64,000 nt of DNA from Sphingopyxis sp. CCNWLW2 (lineage in GTDB: Bacteria > Pseudomonadota > Alphaproteobacteria > Sphingomonadales > Sphingomonadaceae): NCBI RefSeq assembly GCF_037095755.1, contig NZ_JBAWKJ010000003.1:620001-684000 (forward strand). The letters run 5' to 3'. The notes under the pieces were generated by a model, which had not been told where the DNA came from, did no database searches, and saw only the letters and a list, made by a program, of their open reading frames with translations. Made by a program: the position numbers and the translations under genes. Numbering within the stretch: the stretch's first letter is position 1; each line of letters opens with the position of its first letter. This document shows positions 25,084 through 34,419 of this stretch, in pieces.

Positions 25084-25479
25084 TTGCCCAATACCCCCCT
25101 CGTCGCAGTCGTTGATGACGATGATTCCATCCGCGAAGCGCTGTGTGATCTGTTGATGGTTTCGGGCCTCGCCTGCCATTCGTTTGGCGATGCCGATGCC
25201 TTTCTCGCAGACTACGCACCTGGCATCTATGATTGCCTGATCACCGATGTCCGCATGCCCGGGATGAGCGGGATCGACATGCTGGAAAGCTTGCGGTCGC
25301 GCGGATCGGGCCTGCCCACGATTGTCCTAACGTCGGTTGTCGATCCGCGCGAACACGAGCGGGCAACCTGCCTGGGTATTCACGCCTGGCTTACCAAGCC
25401 TGCTGCCGGCGCGGTGTTGCTGGCGCAGCTGAAATCAGCGATTGCGAGCGACGTCTGGCCTGAGAGGCCGCAGTCATGA
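25084..25479 (+). CDS. Stand-alone receiver-domain protein
   Basis: A protein of 131 residues with a TTG start (an upstream start is not apparent). It is only a receiver domain: AVVDDDDSIREAL, phospho-acceptor Asp55 in CLITDVRMPGMSG, the switch Ser/Thr in VLTSVVD and the Lys in WLTKPA. No output domain follows, so it may act as a phosphate sink or an allosteric partner of the adjacent kinase. Its stop overlaps the kinase start as ATGA, giving tight translational coupling. Confidence 0.88.
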   Translation: MPNTPLVAVVDDDDSIREALCDLLMVSGLACHSFGDADAFLADYAPGIYDCLITDVRMPGMSGIDMLESLRSRGSGLPTIVLTSVVDPREHERATCLGIHAWLTKPAAGAVLLAQLKSAIASDVWPERPQS

Positions 25480-27515
25480 CGCAGGCAACGCCCGGTGGCG
25501 GAGTGCTGCCGGCGCATGCGCCGGATATCGCCGATTTTGCATCCGAAAGCGTGATTATCTTCGATGCCGGCGGGACGATCCAATATTGGAACCCCGCGTC
25601 GGAGGCACTGTATGGCTGGCCGCCACTTGCGATGATCGGCCGCGGTATCGGTCACCTCTCGGCGCGAAGTGCCAATGAGCATGAATATTGGCGGCTGCTG
25701 CTTCAGGAGGGAACGTGGCAGGGCCTCGTCAGCCGGCGCACGCCATCGGGATCGCATGTCGCGGTCGACATCCGGCAATATGTGCGTTTTCACAGCGATG
25801 GGACGCCGCGCGACATTATAGAATATGGACGGCAATCGCTTGGCGAGGGCGCGGAAGCGGGCGGTGACTGGCACATCCCCGACCGGTTGATGGCAGCGAG
25901 TTGGGAGATCGACATCACTGGGGCGCAGGCGCTGATCGCTTCGCTGGCAGAGCAGCGGCAGGGAGCGCTGCGCGGCGCACCGGGCCAGTTGAACGCGGCT
26001 TATCTCGAGCTGGTACAGGCCACGCGGATCATCAACGTCAACGAGCGGACCGCACGCCTCGTCGGCGGCAATCGCGGCCGGGCCTTGATGATCGGCCAGT
26101 CAGTCGCCGGCTTCTGGCCGCTCGACAGTCGTGCCATATTGGGCGAACTGATCGTCGACGCGGTGACGACGGGGACGAAGGACGCGACCCACCGCCGGCA
26201 GCTGGCATCCGACGGCATCTTGCGCGATCCGCTGGTAACGGTGTGGCGTGCCGATGATCCGACCCGGCTTTATATTGCGGTAAACGGGACTGCGGACGAC
26301 GACCGCTCCTACCTCTATCTGCGTGCGAGCGAGGCGCGCTACCGCAAACTTGTCCATTATATGCCTGTCGCCCTTTGGCAGGTCGATGCCAGCCATATGG
26401 GGAAAATATACGCTGAAATCCGTGCCACGGGCGTTGAGGATTTCGCCGCCTACCTCGCTGCGCATCCCGAACTTGTCGAGCGCGCGGCGAACACTGTGCC
26501 CGTCACTGACGTCAACCGCGCCGCGGTGCAGATGTTCGGCGGCGCCAGCGCGATCGATCTCCTCCGGCCAGTGGGATATCTGTTCGCTGAAAACCCAGCG
26601 TCGCTGCGGAACGTGATGATCGGCCGCTTCAACGGCCAGCCGAACCACAGCGAACTTACCAGGGTTCGCACCTTCGACGGGCGGGTGCGCGACGTGCGGA
26701 TGTCGGTGACCTATCCCAATGCCGCGGGAGAACTCGACGTCACGATCTTCAGTTTCGAAGATGTCACCGAGCAGCTGCGGGTGGAGGCCCAACTGCGGCA
26801 GCTTCAGGCTGATTTCACGCATGCCGCGCGCCTGTCTACATTGGGTGAATTCACCACTTCGATCGCGCACGAAGTGAATCAGCCGCTCGCCGCAATCGTC
26901 ACCAATGCCGAAACAAGCCTGCGCTGGCTGTCGCGTTCCGATCCCAATATCGAAAAGGTTCAGGAACTGACGACGCGCATTACCGCGAGCGCGCGGCGCG
27001 CGAACGATATCGTCCAGCGTATCCGCGGCATGGCGGCAAAGCGGCAACCCGAACGGGTCCCGATTGACCTCAACGATGTGGTCCAGGAATCGCTGCTCTT
27101 CTTGCGCCACGAGGTTGAATCACGATCGATCCGCATCACCACCGATTTCGCAAAACGATTGCCCAAGGTGGTCGCCGACCGGATCGAACTGCAGCAGGTG
27201 CTCGTGAACCTGTTGATCAACAGCGTTCAGGCGCTCGAAGCGCAGGGTGAGGACGAGCGCGAAATCATCCTGACGACGCGTCTCGACGGCGCAATGTTGA
27301 TCTTTAGGCTTCGCGATAGCGGACCTGGTATCCCCGCCGACGATCTCGGCAGGATCTTTGAAAGCTTTTTCACCACCAAGGACAGCGGGATGGGGATCGG
27401 ACTCGCCATCTGCCGATCGATCATCGGTGAACTGGGTGGATCGATTGCCGTCTCCAATCATCCAGGCGGCGGCGCGCAATTCGACCTCGCCATTCCGGTC
27501 CCCGCAGCCGCCTGA
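25476..27515 (+). CDS. Multi-PAS sensor histidine kinase, FixL-like (second copy)
   Basis: A protein of 679 residues. A first PAS domain lies at about 15-120 (IIFDAGGTIQYWNPASEALYGW), a divergent second region at about 140-270, and a third PAS at about 285-430 that closely matches the sensor of the kinase at 5836-7122. The H-box GEFTTSIAHEVNQPLAAI gives His465, with HATPase boxes LRDSGPGIP, FFTTKDSGMGIGL and GGGAQFDL. It is soluble. Compared with the paralogue it has about 250 extra N-terminal residues holding additional sensor domains. It is coupled to the receiver protein by an ATGA overlap. Confidence 0.92.
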   Translation: MTQATPGGGVLPAHAPDIADFASESVIIFDAGGTIQYWNPASEALYGWPPLAMIGRGIGHLSARSANEHEYWRLLLQEGTWQGLVSRRTPSGSHVAVDIRQYVRFHSDGTPRDIIEYGRQSLGEGAEAGGDWHIPDRLMAASWEIDITGAQALIASLAEQRQGALRGAPGQLNAAYLELVQATRIINVNERTARLVGGNRGRALMIGQSVAGFWPLDSRAILGELIVDAVTTGTKDATHRRQLASDGILRDPLVTVWRADDPTRLYIAVNGTADDDRSYLYLRASEARYRKLVHYMPVALWQVDASHMGKIYAEIRATGVEDFAAYLAAHPELVERAANTVPVTDVNRAAVQMFGGASAIDLLRPVGYLFAENPASLRNVMIGRFNGQPNHSELTRVRTFDGRVRDVRMSVTYPNAAGELDVTIFSFEDVTEQLRVEAQLRQLQADFTHAARLSTLGEFTTSIAHEVNQPLAAIVTNAETSLRWLSRSDPNIEKVQELTTRITASARRANDIVQRIRGMAAKRQPERVPIDLNDVVQESLLFLRHEVESRSIRITTDFAKRLPKVVADRIELQQVLVNLLINSVQALEAQGEDEREIILTTRLDGAMLIFRLRDSGPGIPADDLGRIFESFFTTKDSGMGIGLAICRSIIGELGGSIAVSNHPGGGAQFDLAIPVPAAA

Positions 27516-27693
27516 CTTCGCTCGAAGGGACTGTGGAATGGCTCGTAAGGCCTTCTGCGCCCGCGCCTCACCAGCGGCGGCCGTGTAAAATAGACCATCC
27601 ACCGCGTCGTCAGGCCGATGCGGCGCCGCAGGTCTGCGGATGGCGAAGACCCAGACAACCCTATGCTTTGGGTGGAGCCTCGCGCGACCCTGG

Positions 27694-27707
27694 TGTGGCC
27701 GGCCACA
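27694..27707. promoter_or_regulatory. 14-bp perfect palindrome upstream of an exported hydrolase gene
   Basis: TGTGGCCGGCCACA is fully self-complementary and lies about 80 bp before the hydrolase ATG at 27780, in the 264-bp gap after the kinase gene. The octamer ATGCTTTG occurs at 27663-27670 and again at 27706-27713, flanking it. A regulator site is plausible, perhaps for the upstream FixJ-like protein, but GC-rich palindromes also arise by chance in this DNA. Confidence 0.35.
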
Positions 27708-27779
27708 TGCTTTGACCCGATAGGCCAGCTGGCCTCGTCGGTTCATGCTGGTGGTCATCAACAGCCAAGGAGGATTACC

Positions 27780-28559
27780 ATGTATCGCTCTGTACGTTCG
27801 GCGGCACTTGCCGCTCTGCTTTTTTCGGGCCCCGCTCACGCGCGAGTCGAAACAGCGGCCGCCAAGCCGACCATCGTTCTCGTTCACGGCGCCTTCGCCG
27901 ATTCGTCGGGATGGAAGGACGTTATCGCGCAGCTCGAAGAGCATGGCTATCCGGTGATTGCCGCGGCGAATCCGCTGCGCAGCGTCGCTGGCGATGCCGA
28001 TATCATTGGCTCGATCGTACAATCGATCGAGGGGCGCGTTATCCTTGTCGGGCACAGCTATGGTGGCGCCGTCATCTCCGAAGCAGCGACGAACCGCCCC
28101 AATGTCAAAGCGCTCGTCTATGTCGCGGGCTTCCTGCCCGAACCGGGCGAGTCGAGCTTGACGCTGTCGGCCAAATTCCCCGGCAGCACACTCGGGGAGG
28201 CGCTGAATCCCGTAAAGCTGTCCGATGGCTCGACCGACCTTTACATCCAGACGACAAAATTCCGCGCACAATTCGCCGCCGACGTGCCCGAAGCCCAGGC
28301 AGCCCTGATGGCGGCAACCCAGCGGCCGGTCGCGCAGGAAGCGCTGACCGAGCCCTCGCGGACGGCTACGTGGAAAAAGCTGCCGAGCTACGTCATCTAT
28401 GGGTCGGCTGACCGGAACATTCCGGCCGAAACAATGCGTTTCATGGCCAATCGAGCGCATGCGCGCAAAACAGTTATGATCGAAAACGGATCGCATGCCC
28501 TGATGGTGTCTCATCCCCGTGAAGTCGCGTCGCTTATCGAGGAAGCTGCGGCTGAATGA
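27780..28559 (+). CDS. Exported alpha/beta hydrolase
   Basis: A protein of 259 residues from the ATG at 27780 with AAGGAGG upstream. The start MYRSVRSAALAALLFSGPAHA is a signal peptide. The body has HGAFADSSGW (oxyanion), the nucleophile Ser93 in GHSYGG, Asp in YGSADRNIP and His in NGSHALMVSHP, the catalytic triad of the EstC-like group of hydrolases. It is likely a periplasmic esterase-like enzyme of unknown substrate. It follows the second FixLJ-like set on the same strand. Confidence 0.88.
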   Translation: MYRSVRSAALAALLFSGPAHARVETAAAKPTIVLVHGAFADSSGWKDVIAQLEEHGYPVIAAANPLRSVAGDADIIGSIVQSIEGRVILVGHSYGGAVISEAATNRPNVKALVYVAGFLPEPGESSLTLSAKFPGSTLGEALNPVKLSDGSTDLYIQTTKFRAQFAADVPEAQAALMAATQRPVAQEALTEPSRTATWKKLPSYVIYGSADRNIPAETMRFMANRAHARKTVMIENGSHALMVSHPREVASLIEEAAAE

Positions 28560-28667
28560 TCCGTCTGCGCCAGTTTTTGGGACATCAAAACGGATAGGCG
28601 GCTTTCAAGTTTTTCGGCTGCGATGCTATTCTTGCGGCACAGCTGAGGCCGGCTCAAGGAACATGTT

Positions 28668-29717
28668 ATGGTCAGTATCTCATCCGAACCGTTTGACCAG
28701 AACCGGCGGGGATTCTTGCGAGGAGGTGCGCTGATCGCCGCCACCGCCCTAGGGGGCGTGGCTCAGGCCCGAACGACCAGCGCATCGCGTGGAGCCACAT
28801 TACCGACATCGTCATCCTTCGGGCCGGTCAGGCAAGTCGATGCAGGAGTCCTCAGCATCGGCTATGTCGAGGTGGGGCCGGCGTCGGGCCTTCCGATCCT
28901 CCTGTTCCACGGTTGGCCATATGCAATCGACGCCTTTGCCGAGGTGGCGCCGCTGCTTGCGGCGAGGGGCTATCGAGTCATCGTTCCGCATCTGCGTGGG
29001 CACGGCACCACGCTGTTCCGGTCCGACGCAACGCCCCGCAACGCGCAGCAGGCTGCGCTCGCGACCGACGGGATCGCACTGATGGATGCATTGGATATTG
29101 AGAAAGCGGTCGTTGCGGGCTTTGACTGGGGCGCGCGCACCGCCAATATTATGGCTGCGCTCTGGCCCGAACGCTGTATGGCGCTGGTCTCGGTCAGCGG
29201 CTATTTGATCGGAAGCCAGGCAGCGAGCGCCAAGCCGTTGCCGCCCGCGGCCGAACTGCAATGGTGGTATCAATTTTATTTCGCCACCGAGCGCGGCAAA
29301 GCCGGCTATGCAGCGAATACCAACGACTTCAACAAGCAGATCTGGAAGCTCGCCTCGCCGGAATGGAAGTTCGACGACGCGACGTTCGATCGCTCGGCAG
29401 CGGCATTCGCCAATCCGGATCATGTCGATATCGTCATCCACAACTATCGCTGGCGGCTCGGTCTCGCGGACGGCGAACCGCAATATGATGCCGTCGAGGC
29501 AAAGCTGGCGGCTGCGCCCCCGGTGACTATCCCCGCGATCACGATGGAGGGCGATGCCAATGGCGCGCCGCATCCGAATCCGGAGCAATATCGCGCGAAG
29601 TTCACCGGTCCCTATGCCCATCGCCTGATCACCGGCGGCATCGGGCACAATTTGCCGCAGGAAGCGCCGGCCGCATTTGCGCAGGCGGTGCTCGACGTCA
29701 CAAAGCTTGCAGGATGA
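28668..29717 (+). CDS. Tat-exported epoxide-hydrolase-like alpha/beta hydrolase
   Basis: A protein of 349 residues. The N-terminus has NRRGFLRGGALIAATALGG, a twin-arginine signal (Arg13-Arg14) followed by a hydrophobic stretch and AQA cleavage site. The core carries HGWPY (HGxP motif), the nucleophile elbow GFDWGAR with Asp153 and a late His in GGIGHNLPQE. An Asp nucleophile in GxDWG fits epoxide hydrolase or haloalkane dehalogenase chemistry. The Tat signal suggests folding in the cytoplasm before export. It lies 108 bp after the previous hydrolase. Confidence 0.88.
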   Translation: MVSISSEPFDQNRRGFLRGGALIAATALGGVAQARTTSASRGATLPTSSSFGPVRQVDAGVLSIGYVEVGPASGLPILLFHGWPYAIDAFAEVAPLLAARGYRVIVPHLRGHGTTLFRSDATPRNAQQAALATDGIALMDALDIEKAVVAGFDWGARTANIMAALWPERCMALVSVSGYLIGSQAASAKPLPPAAELQWWYQFYFATERGKAGYAANTNDFNKQIWKLASPEWKFDDATFDRSAAAFANPDHVDIVIHNYRWRLGLADGEPQYDAVEAKLAAAPPVTIPAITMEGDANGAPHPNPEQYRAKFTGPYAHRLITGGIGHNLPQEAPAAFAQAVLDVTKLAG

Positions 29718-29872
29718 GCGGGATGAAGATCGGCGCCTTCGGAGTAGAACCTATCTCGAAGCACAGGTCCACCTGCTCCTTGAATCGCCCAATCCTGTCG
29801 GCCCGCACGATACCGGCAGCCGACTAGACGTGCGACCAAAGTCTCCCCACGAACGAAGAAAAGGAGACTGGC

Positions 29873-30790
29873 GTGACCCTCGAGACTGTCATAAAATCTG
29901 ACGGACCTGCCCGCGACGAGCTGGTGCCGTCCCGGTATGCACTGCAGGTCGGCGACATCGACGTGCTGGTGATCAGCGATGGTGTGTTGCCGATCCCGGC
30001 GCATGTGCTGGCGCACAATGTCGAACCGAATGTCCTCGACACTTGGCTGGACGAGCAGTTCCTGCCGCGCGAAGTGGCCGAGTGGCCGCTGAACGTTCTC
30101 GTTGTACGCAGCGGCGACCAGACGATCCTCGTCGATGCGGGACTGGGCATGGACCCGAACCTCAAGCTGGAAAAGGCCGGACGTTTGGTGCAGCGGCTGG
30201 AAGCGGCCGGGATACCGCTTGAATCGATCACCGACGTGGTGGTGACCCATATGCACATGGATCACATCGGCGGACTGATCATCGACGGTACGCACGAGCG
30301 CATGCGCGCGGATTTGCGCGTTCATGTCGCGGCCGCGGAGGTGGAATTCTGGAAGAACCCCGACTTCTCGCGGACTGCCATGCCAGACGGCTTTCCCGAT
30401 GCGCTGCGCGGCGCAGCGAACCGGTTCATGGCGCAATATGAGAGCCAGATCCAAACCTTCGAGAAGGAAGCCCAGGTAGCGCCGGGCGTGGTCGCGCAGC
30501 TGACTGGAGGCCACACGCCCGGGCATTGCATGGTCCGCGTCGCGTCGGGCGGCGAACAGCTGACCTTCGTCGGCGACGCCATCTTCCAACCCGGCTTTGA
30601 TCAGCCCGGCTGGTATAATGGCTTCGAGCATGATCCCGAAGAATCCGAGCGCGTCCGCATCAATCTGCTGCGCGAATTCGCCGAGACCCGTGAGCCCTTC
30701 GTCGCGACGCACCTGCCGTTTCCGTCGATCTATCATGTGGCGGTTGCAGGCGACGCCTTCCGGGCCGTGCCCGCGGTCTGGGACTATTGA
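29873..30790 (+). CDS. MBL-fold metallohydrolase
   Basis: A protein of 305 residues with a GTG start preceded by AAGGAG. The metal motif VVVTHMHMDHIGG supplies His126, His128, Asp130 and His131. The second-shell His residues are in GGHTPGHC and HLPFPS, and FVGDAIF carries the bridging Asp. This is the standard metallo-beta-lactamase fold, subgroup similar to quorum-quenching lactonases and related hydrolases, with no signal peptide. Substrate specificity cannot be read from sequence. It ends the plus-strand run before a strong hairpin. Confidence 0.9.
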   Translation: MTLETVIKSDGPARDELVPSRYALQVGDIDVLVISDGVLPIPAHVLAHNVEPNVLDTWLDEQFLPREVAEWPLNVLVVRSGDQTILVDAGLGMDPNLKLEKAGRLVQRLEAAGIPLESITDVVVTHMHMDHIGGLIIDGTHERMRADLRVHVAAAEVEFWKNPDFSRTAMPDGFPDALRGAANRFMAQYESQIQTFEKEAQVAPGVVAQLTGGHTPGHCMVRVASGGEQLTFVGDAIFQPGFDQPGWYNGFEHDPEESERVRINLLREFAETREPFVATHLPFPSIYHVAVAGDAFRAVPAVWDY

Positions 30791-30854
30791 CCGCCGACCG
30801 CGCGGAAGCGGCGTAATTTTATAGAGGTCGCCGGCAGATCTCTCTCATAAAGTG

Positions 30855-30887
30855 ACGGCCATGATCCAGATAATGGACCATGGCCGT
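30855..30887 (+). terminator. Hairpin terminator after the MBL-fold gene
   Basis: ACGGCCATG pairs with CATGGCCGT; inside it TCCA pairs with TGGA around a 5-nt loop (GATAA), giving 13 pairs with one mismatch, followed by TTTC. It lies 65 bp past the stop codon, in the gap between this plus-strand run and the convergent minus-strand gene ending at 30995, so it could terminate in both directions. Confidence 0.55.
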
Positions 30888-30994
30888 TTCGTTGTGGCGG
30901 TTTTAGCTTGGGAAGGCGAACAGTGTCGCGTTGCAGGCGATGAGCTTAAAGCCCCCCGACGATCTCCTGATCGGCAGGAGGCAAAGCCGGTCAG

Positions 30995-31948
30995 CTATCT
31001 TGGAAGCGCTATTCCAATATTCTTAAGATGGCCCGGATTCTCTCGCAGTCGTGCCTGGATGTCATGTTCCAATGACCGGCCAGCAAGCCATAGCGCGAGG
31101 TTGCGCACATATTGGCGGATCGATCTCTGCGCATCGACGGAACCGGCAAGCGAATGGCCAGGCTTCTCGCTGACGAACGTGGGACAGCCCATCTCCGGAT
31201 CCCAATTATAGTCGGCGAAATGATGGAAAGTGGACTGCGCGACCGCCGGACCGCCGTTCGCCGACGGCTCGAACGCGACGGCGAGATTGAAATCCTTGCC
31301 GCTCGCCTGGCTCAATCCCGTCGCTATGACGCGCGCCGACGTCTCGCCTTCGGGAACGCCGACCGCGCCCTCGTGCGGATGGGCCGGCAGATAATGCAAC
31401 AAGCCGTCGGCCGCCCACGGATCGCTAAGCAGGATATGCGGCGGATCGGCGATCGTGATCGTCTGAAAATCTCCGTTCGCGCCCGAATGATAGTTCGGCC
31501 ACAGAATATAATCGGTTTCCCGGTCGTCCGGGATATGGCGGCTTGTATCTGGCTCCGGACGGGTGCTGTGGAAAAAATGCGCGTTTCCGACACCGCTCAG
31601 CGTGCAGACCGAATTACCCAGATCCATATGATCGCGCGTCACGAGCAAGCCGCGGCCATTCTCCCTGAAGCGGCTGATCGCCGCGCAGTCCTCGTTGGTC
31701 AGGCCGTCACCGGTATCGACCGCGAAAAGCCAGAGTTCGTCGAAGTCGGATTGGTCGATTTTCGACAGAACCGGATCAGGAGCGCCGGGCGCAGTGCGGT
31801 CCCGGGCGGTCACAGCGCACAACGGCCAACCGTCATCGTCGGTGAGGTCCGACAGATAGTCGCGCAACAGTGAGAAGCGCCCGATATTCCAGTCATCCTC
31901 GATCGACGGGATGGTGGTCTGAAGCAGGATGCGAATGGGGGAGGACAA
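30995..31948 (-). CDS. Uncharacterised protein of about 320 residues
   Basis: The start at 31948 (TTG, with AAAGGA seven bases upstream) gives 317 residues; a TTG at 31969 would give 324. The opening SSPIRILLQTTIPSIEDDWNIGRFSLLRDYL and segments such as FDELWLFAVDTGDGLTNEDCAAISRFRENGRGLLVTRDHMDLG suggest a class I glutamine-amidotransferase-like (ThuA-like) fold: a strand, a helix, then the GRGLLVTRDH elbow. No catalytic Cys-His pair is obvious. I cannot name a family. There is no signal peptide. It lies downstream of the STN-type TonB receptor on the same strand, with a 95-bp gap, so it may share that transcript. Confidence 0.6.
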   Translation of the reverse strand: MSSPIRILLQTTIPSIEDDWNIGRFSLLRDYLSDLTDDDGWPLCAVTARDRTAPGAPDPVLSKIDQSDFDELWLFAVDTGDGLTNEDCAAISRFRENGRGLLVTRDHMDLGNSVCTLSGVGNAHFFHSTRPEPDTSRHIPDDRETDYILWPNYHSGANGDFQTITIADPPHILLSDPWAADGLLHYLPAHPHEGAVGVPEGETSARVIATGLSQASGKDFNLAVAFEPSANGGPAVAQSTFHHFADYNWDPEMGCPTFVSEKPGHSLAGSVDAQRSIRQYVRNLALWLAGRSLEHDIQARLRENPGHLKNIGIALPR

Positions 31949-32064
31949 TGTTTTTCCTTTGGCTGACAAGATTCGTCCAGCCCTAAATTACCCGCATCGG
32001 TTTGCTTATTCAGACCCAAGAATGTGCCAATATGCTGTACCATCCGCATGTCGCCGAAATTCGG

Positions 32065-34419
32065 CTAGCGTCCTTCCATCCTGATGCCGAGGCTGAACCG
32101 GCGGGGCGTTTGCGGAACGAAAAGATCCGATGCGCCCGGTTGCGCGAGCGACCCGAGCGCGAAGCGATTTCCGGCGGCGTTGAAAAGATTGGCGACGCCC
32201 AGCTGGAGTTCGGCGCTGCCAAGCTTCCACGACGCGTCGAGATCGACGTCGGTAAAGCCGCCCTGCCATCGCGCGAGTTCGGGGCCGATGCCCAGTTGTG
32301 ACCGGCCGGTCCGACGTAGCGTCGCCGAAAAGCGATAGGGGTGCTTCGCGTCCGCGGAACTGGCGTATCGGACGGCCAGCCGGGCGTTGATGTCGGGAAT
32401 GTTGGGCAGGCGTCCTTCGGGAACGATGATATGGCTTGGCTTTGTGGTCGTGACGAGTGCTCGGTTCATCGTGATGCCGGCATTCAGTGTAAGTCGTTCG
32501 GACAGGCGCCATTGCGCCGTCGTCTCGACCGTAAACGTCTTCGCATCGCCGATATTCGCGGTCGTAAGATAGCCGGCAGGGTCGATGATATCCGCCTGCA
32601 CGTTGCGCCAGCGACCCACCGACAAGCTGAGCCCTCCCGTCAGCGGCCGGTCGTCGCTTGCAGGGCGGCGGACCGCCACCTCCCACGCGGCATAGCGATC
32701 ACCCGACAGGACAATGAAGCCGGCAGATGATGCCGCTGCGGTCGGAGGGCGATAGCTTGCGGCATAACGGACAAGAAACTGGACGTCGCCAGGCAGCGCC
32801 AGAAGTGCCGACGCGCCGGGAAGGACTTTCCAGCCCTCGTCGTTCCAGTTGAAAAGCGACCCGGAAGAGTTCGCGCCCGATATGTGGAGGCCATGCCCGC
32901 GCCATCGCGCCGCGCGTCCGCCGATCGAGAGGGCGAGGGACCCAATTGCCTTCGACGCTTCACCGAACAGGATATATTCGCGTATCGATGCCGCGGTGTT
33001 CGTTTCGAACGGCGGCTCATCCCGATAGTGCAGCGCGGATGAAAAGCGGGTTCTGCTGTCGACGACCGAGCCGCCGATAAGCCAGCCGCTTCCTCCCGAT
33101 CCCGAGCGGCCGACTCGTATCTCGGCCGAAGCCACGTTCGATATCTCGCGCCGGGTTAGAGCCAGCGTGTCAGGAAGGGGGGCGCTCGCGTCGAAAATAT
33201 CGTGCAGGCGCGTATGCGAACGCGAGAGGTTCGCGGCGATATCGAGCCCGTGTTGCTCTCCGCGGAGCGTGACCGACACCAGCCGGAAACGGTTGGAGTA
33301 AGGCTGTGCAATAGTGGTCGCCCGCGCGAGGCGGTCGAGGCGGCGATCGACATAAGCTGCATCCCGTCCCTCGATATCCTGCCAGACGCCGAGAATATCT
33401 GTGCGCCAAGAGCCGTTAGGCGCGACACCCAGGGAGATTCGACCCCCCGATATGTCGAGCAGATTGCTATTCGTGGCGCCCCGCGTGAGATCGTCGATAT
33501 AGCCGCCTTCGCGCACCCGATAGCCGACGAGACGGACGGCCCCGTCGCTCCACCCGAGTGGCAGATTCAGCATTGCTGCGGCTTCCGTGCCCGGCGTCCC
33601 GCCGTTGATAGCCGACGTGGACAGCGTGGCTTGTAACTGCATGCGGTCGGGATCGGGCCGGTTGGGCTCGATCCGTATGATTCCGCCGAGCGAACCAGCT
33701 CCATAAAGCGTCCCCTGCGGTCCGAGCAGAATTTCGGTACGGGCGATATCATAAAGGCGCAGATCGGGGTCGGGACCCGAATAGTTGAGACGCGCTTCGC
33801 CAAGATATTGCCCGACTGTCGCCTGCGTGCGCCCGCTAAAGCTCGAATCGCCGACTCCCCGCAGGAATAGTTTGTCGCGCCCGGGGCCCAGATGGGTCGA
33901 GCTGAGCGACGTTCCGGCGCGTTCGATCGCTTCGGTGCCGCGAAATTCGGCATGGATCAGGTCGCTCGCGTCGATGGTCTGGACGCTGCCCTGATAATGC
34001 GATCGGCTCGTCTGGCGCTTGCTTGCCGTGACAACGATCTCGGCCTTGGGCAGAGGCGACTGAATTTTCGGCGCGGGAAGGGAGAGCTGCCCCGCGGCGC
34101 GTTGCGGGCGGCCGCGGGGCGCCAGGATAAGGCGGAAATTGGAAGGATCGAGGACCACCACGTCGATGCCAAGGCCTCGTACCATCCTGCGGAGGGCCTG
34201 TTCGGCCGTCATCCGGCCACGGACCTTGCCTATTTTTAAATTGGCGATCGCGGGATCCGCCAGAGCGATGCTCGACCGGGTTTGGGCACCCAGCGCGCGT
34301 AGCCCGGCTTTCAGCGTTCCCGCGCGAATGTCGACCGGCACAGCCTCGCGCGCGTGCGCTGGATTGGCCAGCACGAGGACGGCTCCCGCAGCGACGACAA
34401 TGCCGAAACCATCCCTCAT
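32065..34419 (-). CDS. TonB-dependent receptor with N-terminal STN signalling domain
   Basis: A protein of 784 residues from the ATG at 34419, whose ATGA overlap with the FecR stop makes it the likelier start (an ATG at 34440 also exists). A signal sequence is followed by an STN domain at about residues 28-100 (VDIRAGTLKAGLRALGAQT, KVRGRMTAEQALRRMVRGLGI), a plug starting EIVVTASKRQT and containing LGPQGTLYGAGSLGGII, and a beta-barrel ending RFSLGIRMEGR. The STN domain marks receptors that signal to a FecR anti-sigma factor, and that gene is directly upstream. The ligand is unknown; iron siderophores or other large molecules are typical. Confidence 0.92.
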   Translation of the reverse strand: MRDGFGIVVAAGAVLVLANPAHAREAVPVDIRAGTLKAGLRALGAQTRSSIALADPAIANLKIGKVRGRMTAEQALRRMVRGLGIDVVVLDPSNFRLILAPRGRPQRAAGQLSLPAPKIQSPLPKAEIVVTASKRQTSRSHYQGSVQTIDASDLIHAEFRGTEAIERAGTSLSSTHLGPGRDKLFLRGVGDSSFSGRTQATVGQYLGEARLNYSGPDPDLRLYDIARTEILLGPQGTLYGAGSLGGIIRIEPNRPDPDRMQLQATLSTSAINGGTPGTEAAAMLNLPLGWSDGAVRLVGYRVREGGYIDDLTRGATNSNLLDISGGRISLGVAPNGSWRTDILGVWQDIEGRDAAYVDRRLDRLARATTIAQPYSNRFRLVSVTLRGEQHGLDIAANLSRSHTRLHDIFDASAPLPDTLALTRREISNVASAEIRVGRSGSGGSGWLIGGSVVDSRTRFSSALHYRDEPPFETNTAASIREYILFGEASKAIGSLALSIGGRAARWRGHGLHISGANSSGSLFNWNDEGWKVLPGASALLALPGDVQFLVRYAASYRPPTAAASSAGFIVLSGDRYAAWEVAVRRPASDDRPLTGGLSLSVGRWRNVQADIIDPAGYLTTANIGDAKTFTVETTAQWRLSERLTLNAGITMNRALVTTTKPSHIIVPEGRLPNIPDINARLAVRYASSADAKHPYRFSATLRRTGRSQLGIGPELARWQGGFTDVDLDASWKLGSAELQLGVANLFNAAGNRFALGSLAQPGASDLFVPQTPRRFSLGIRMEGR

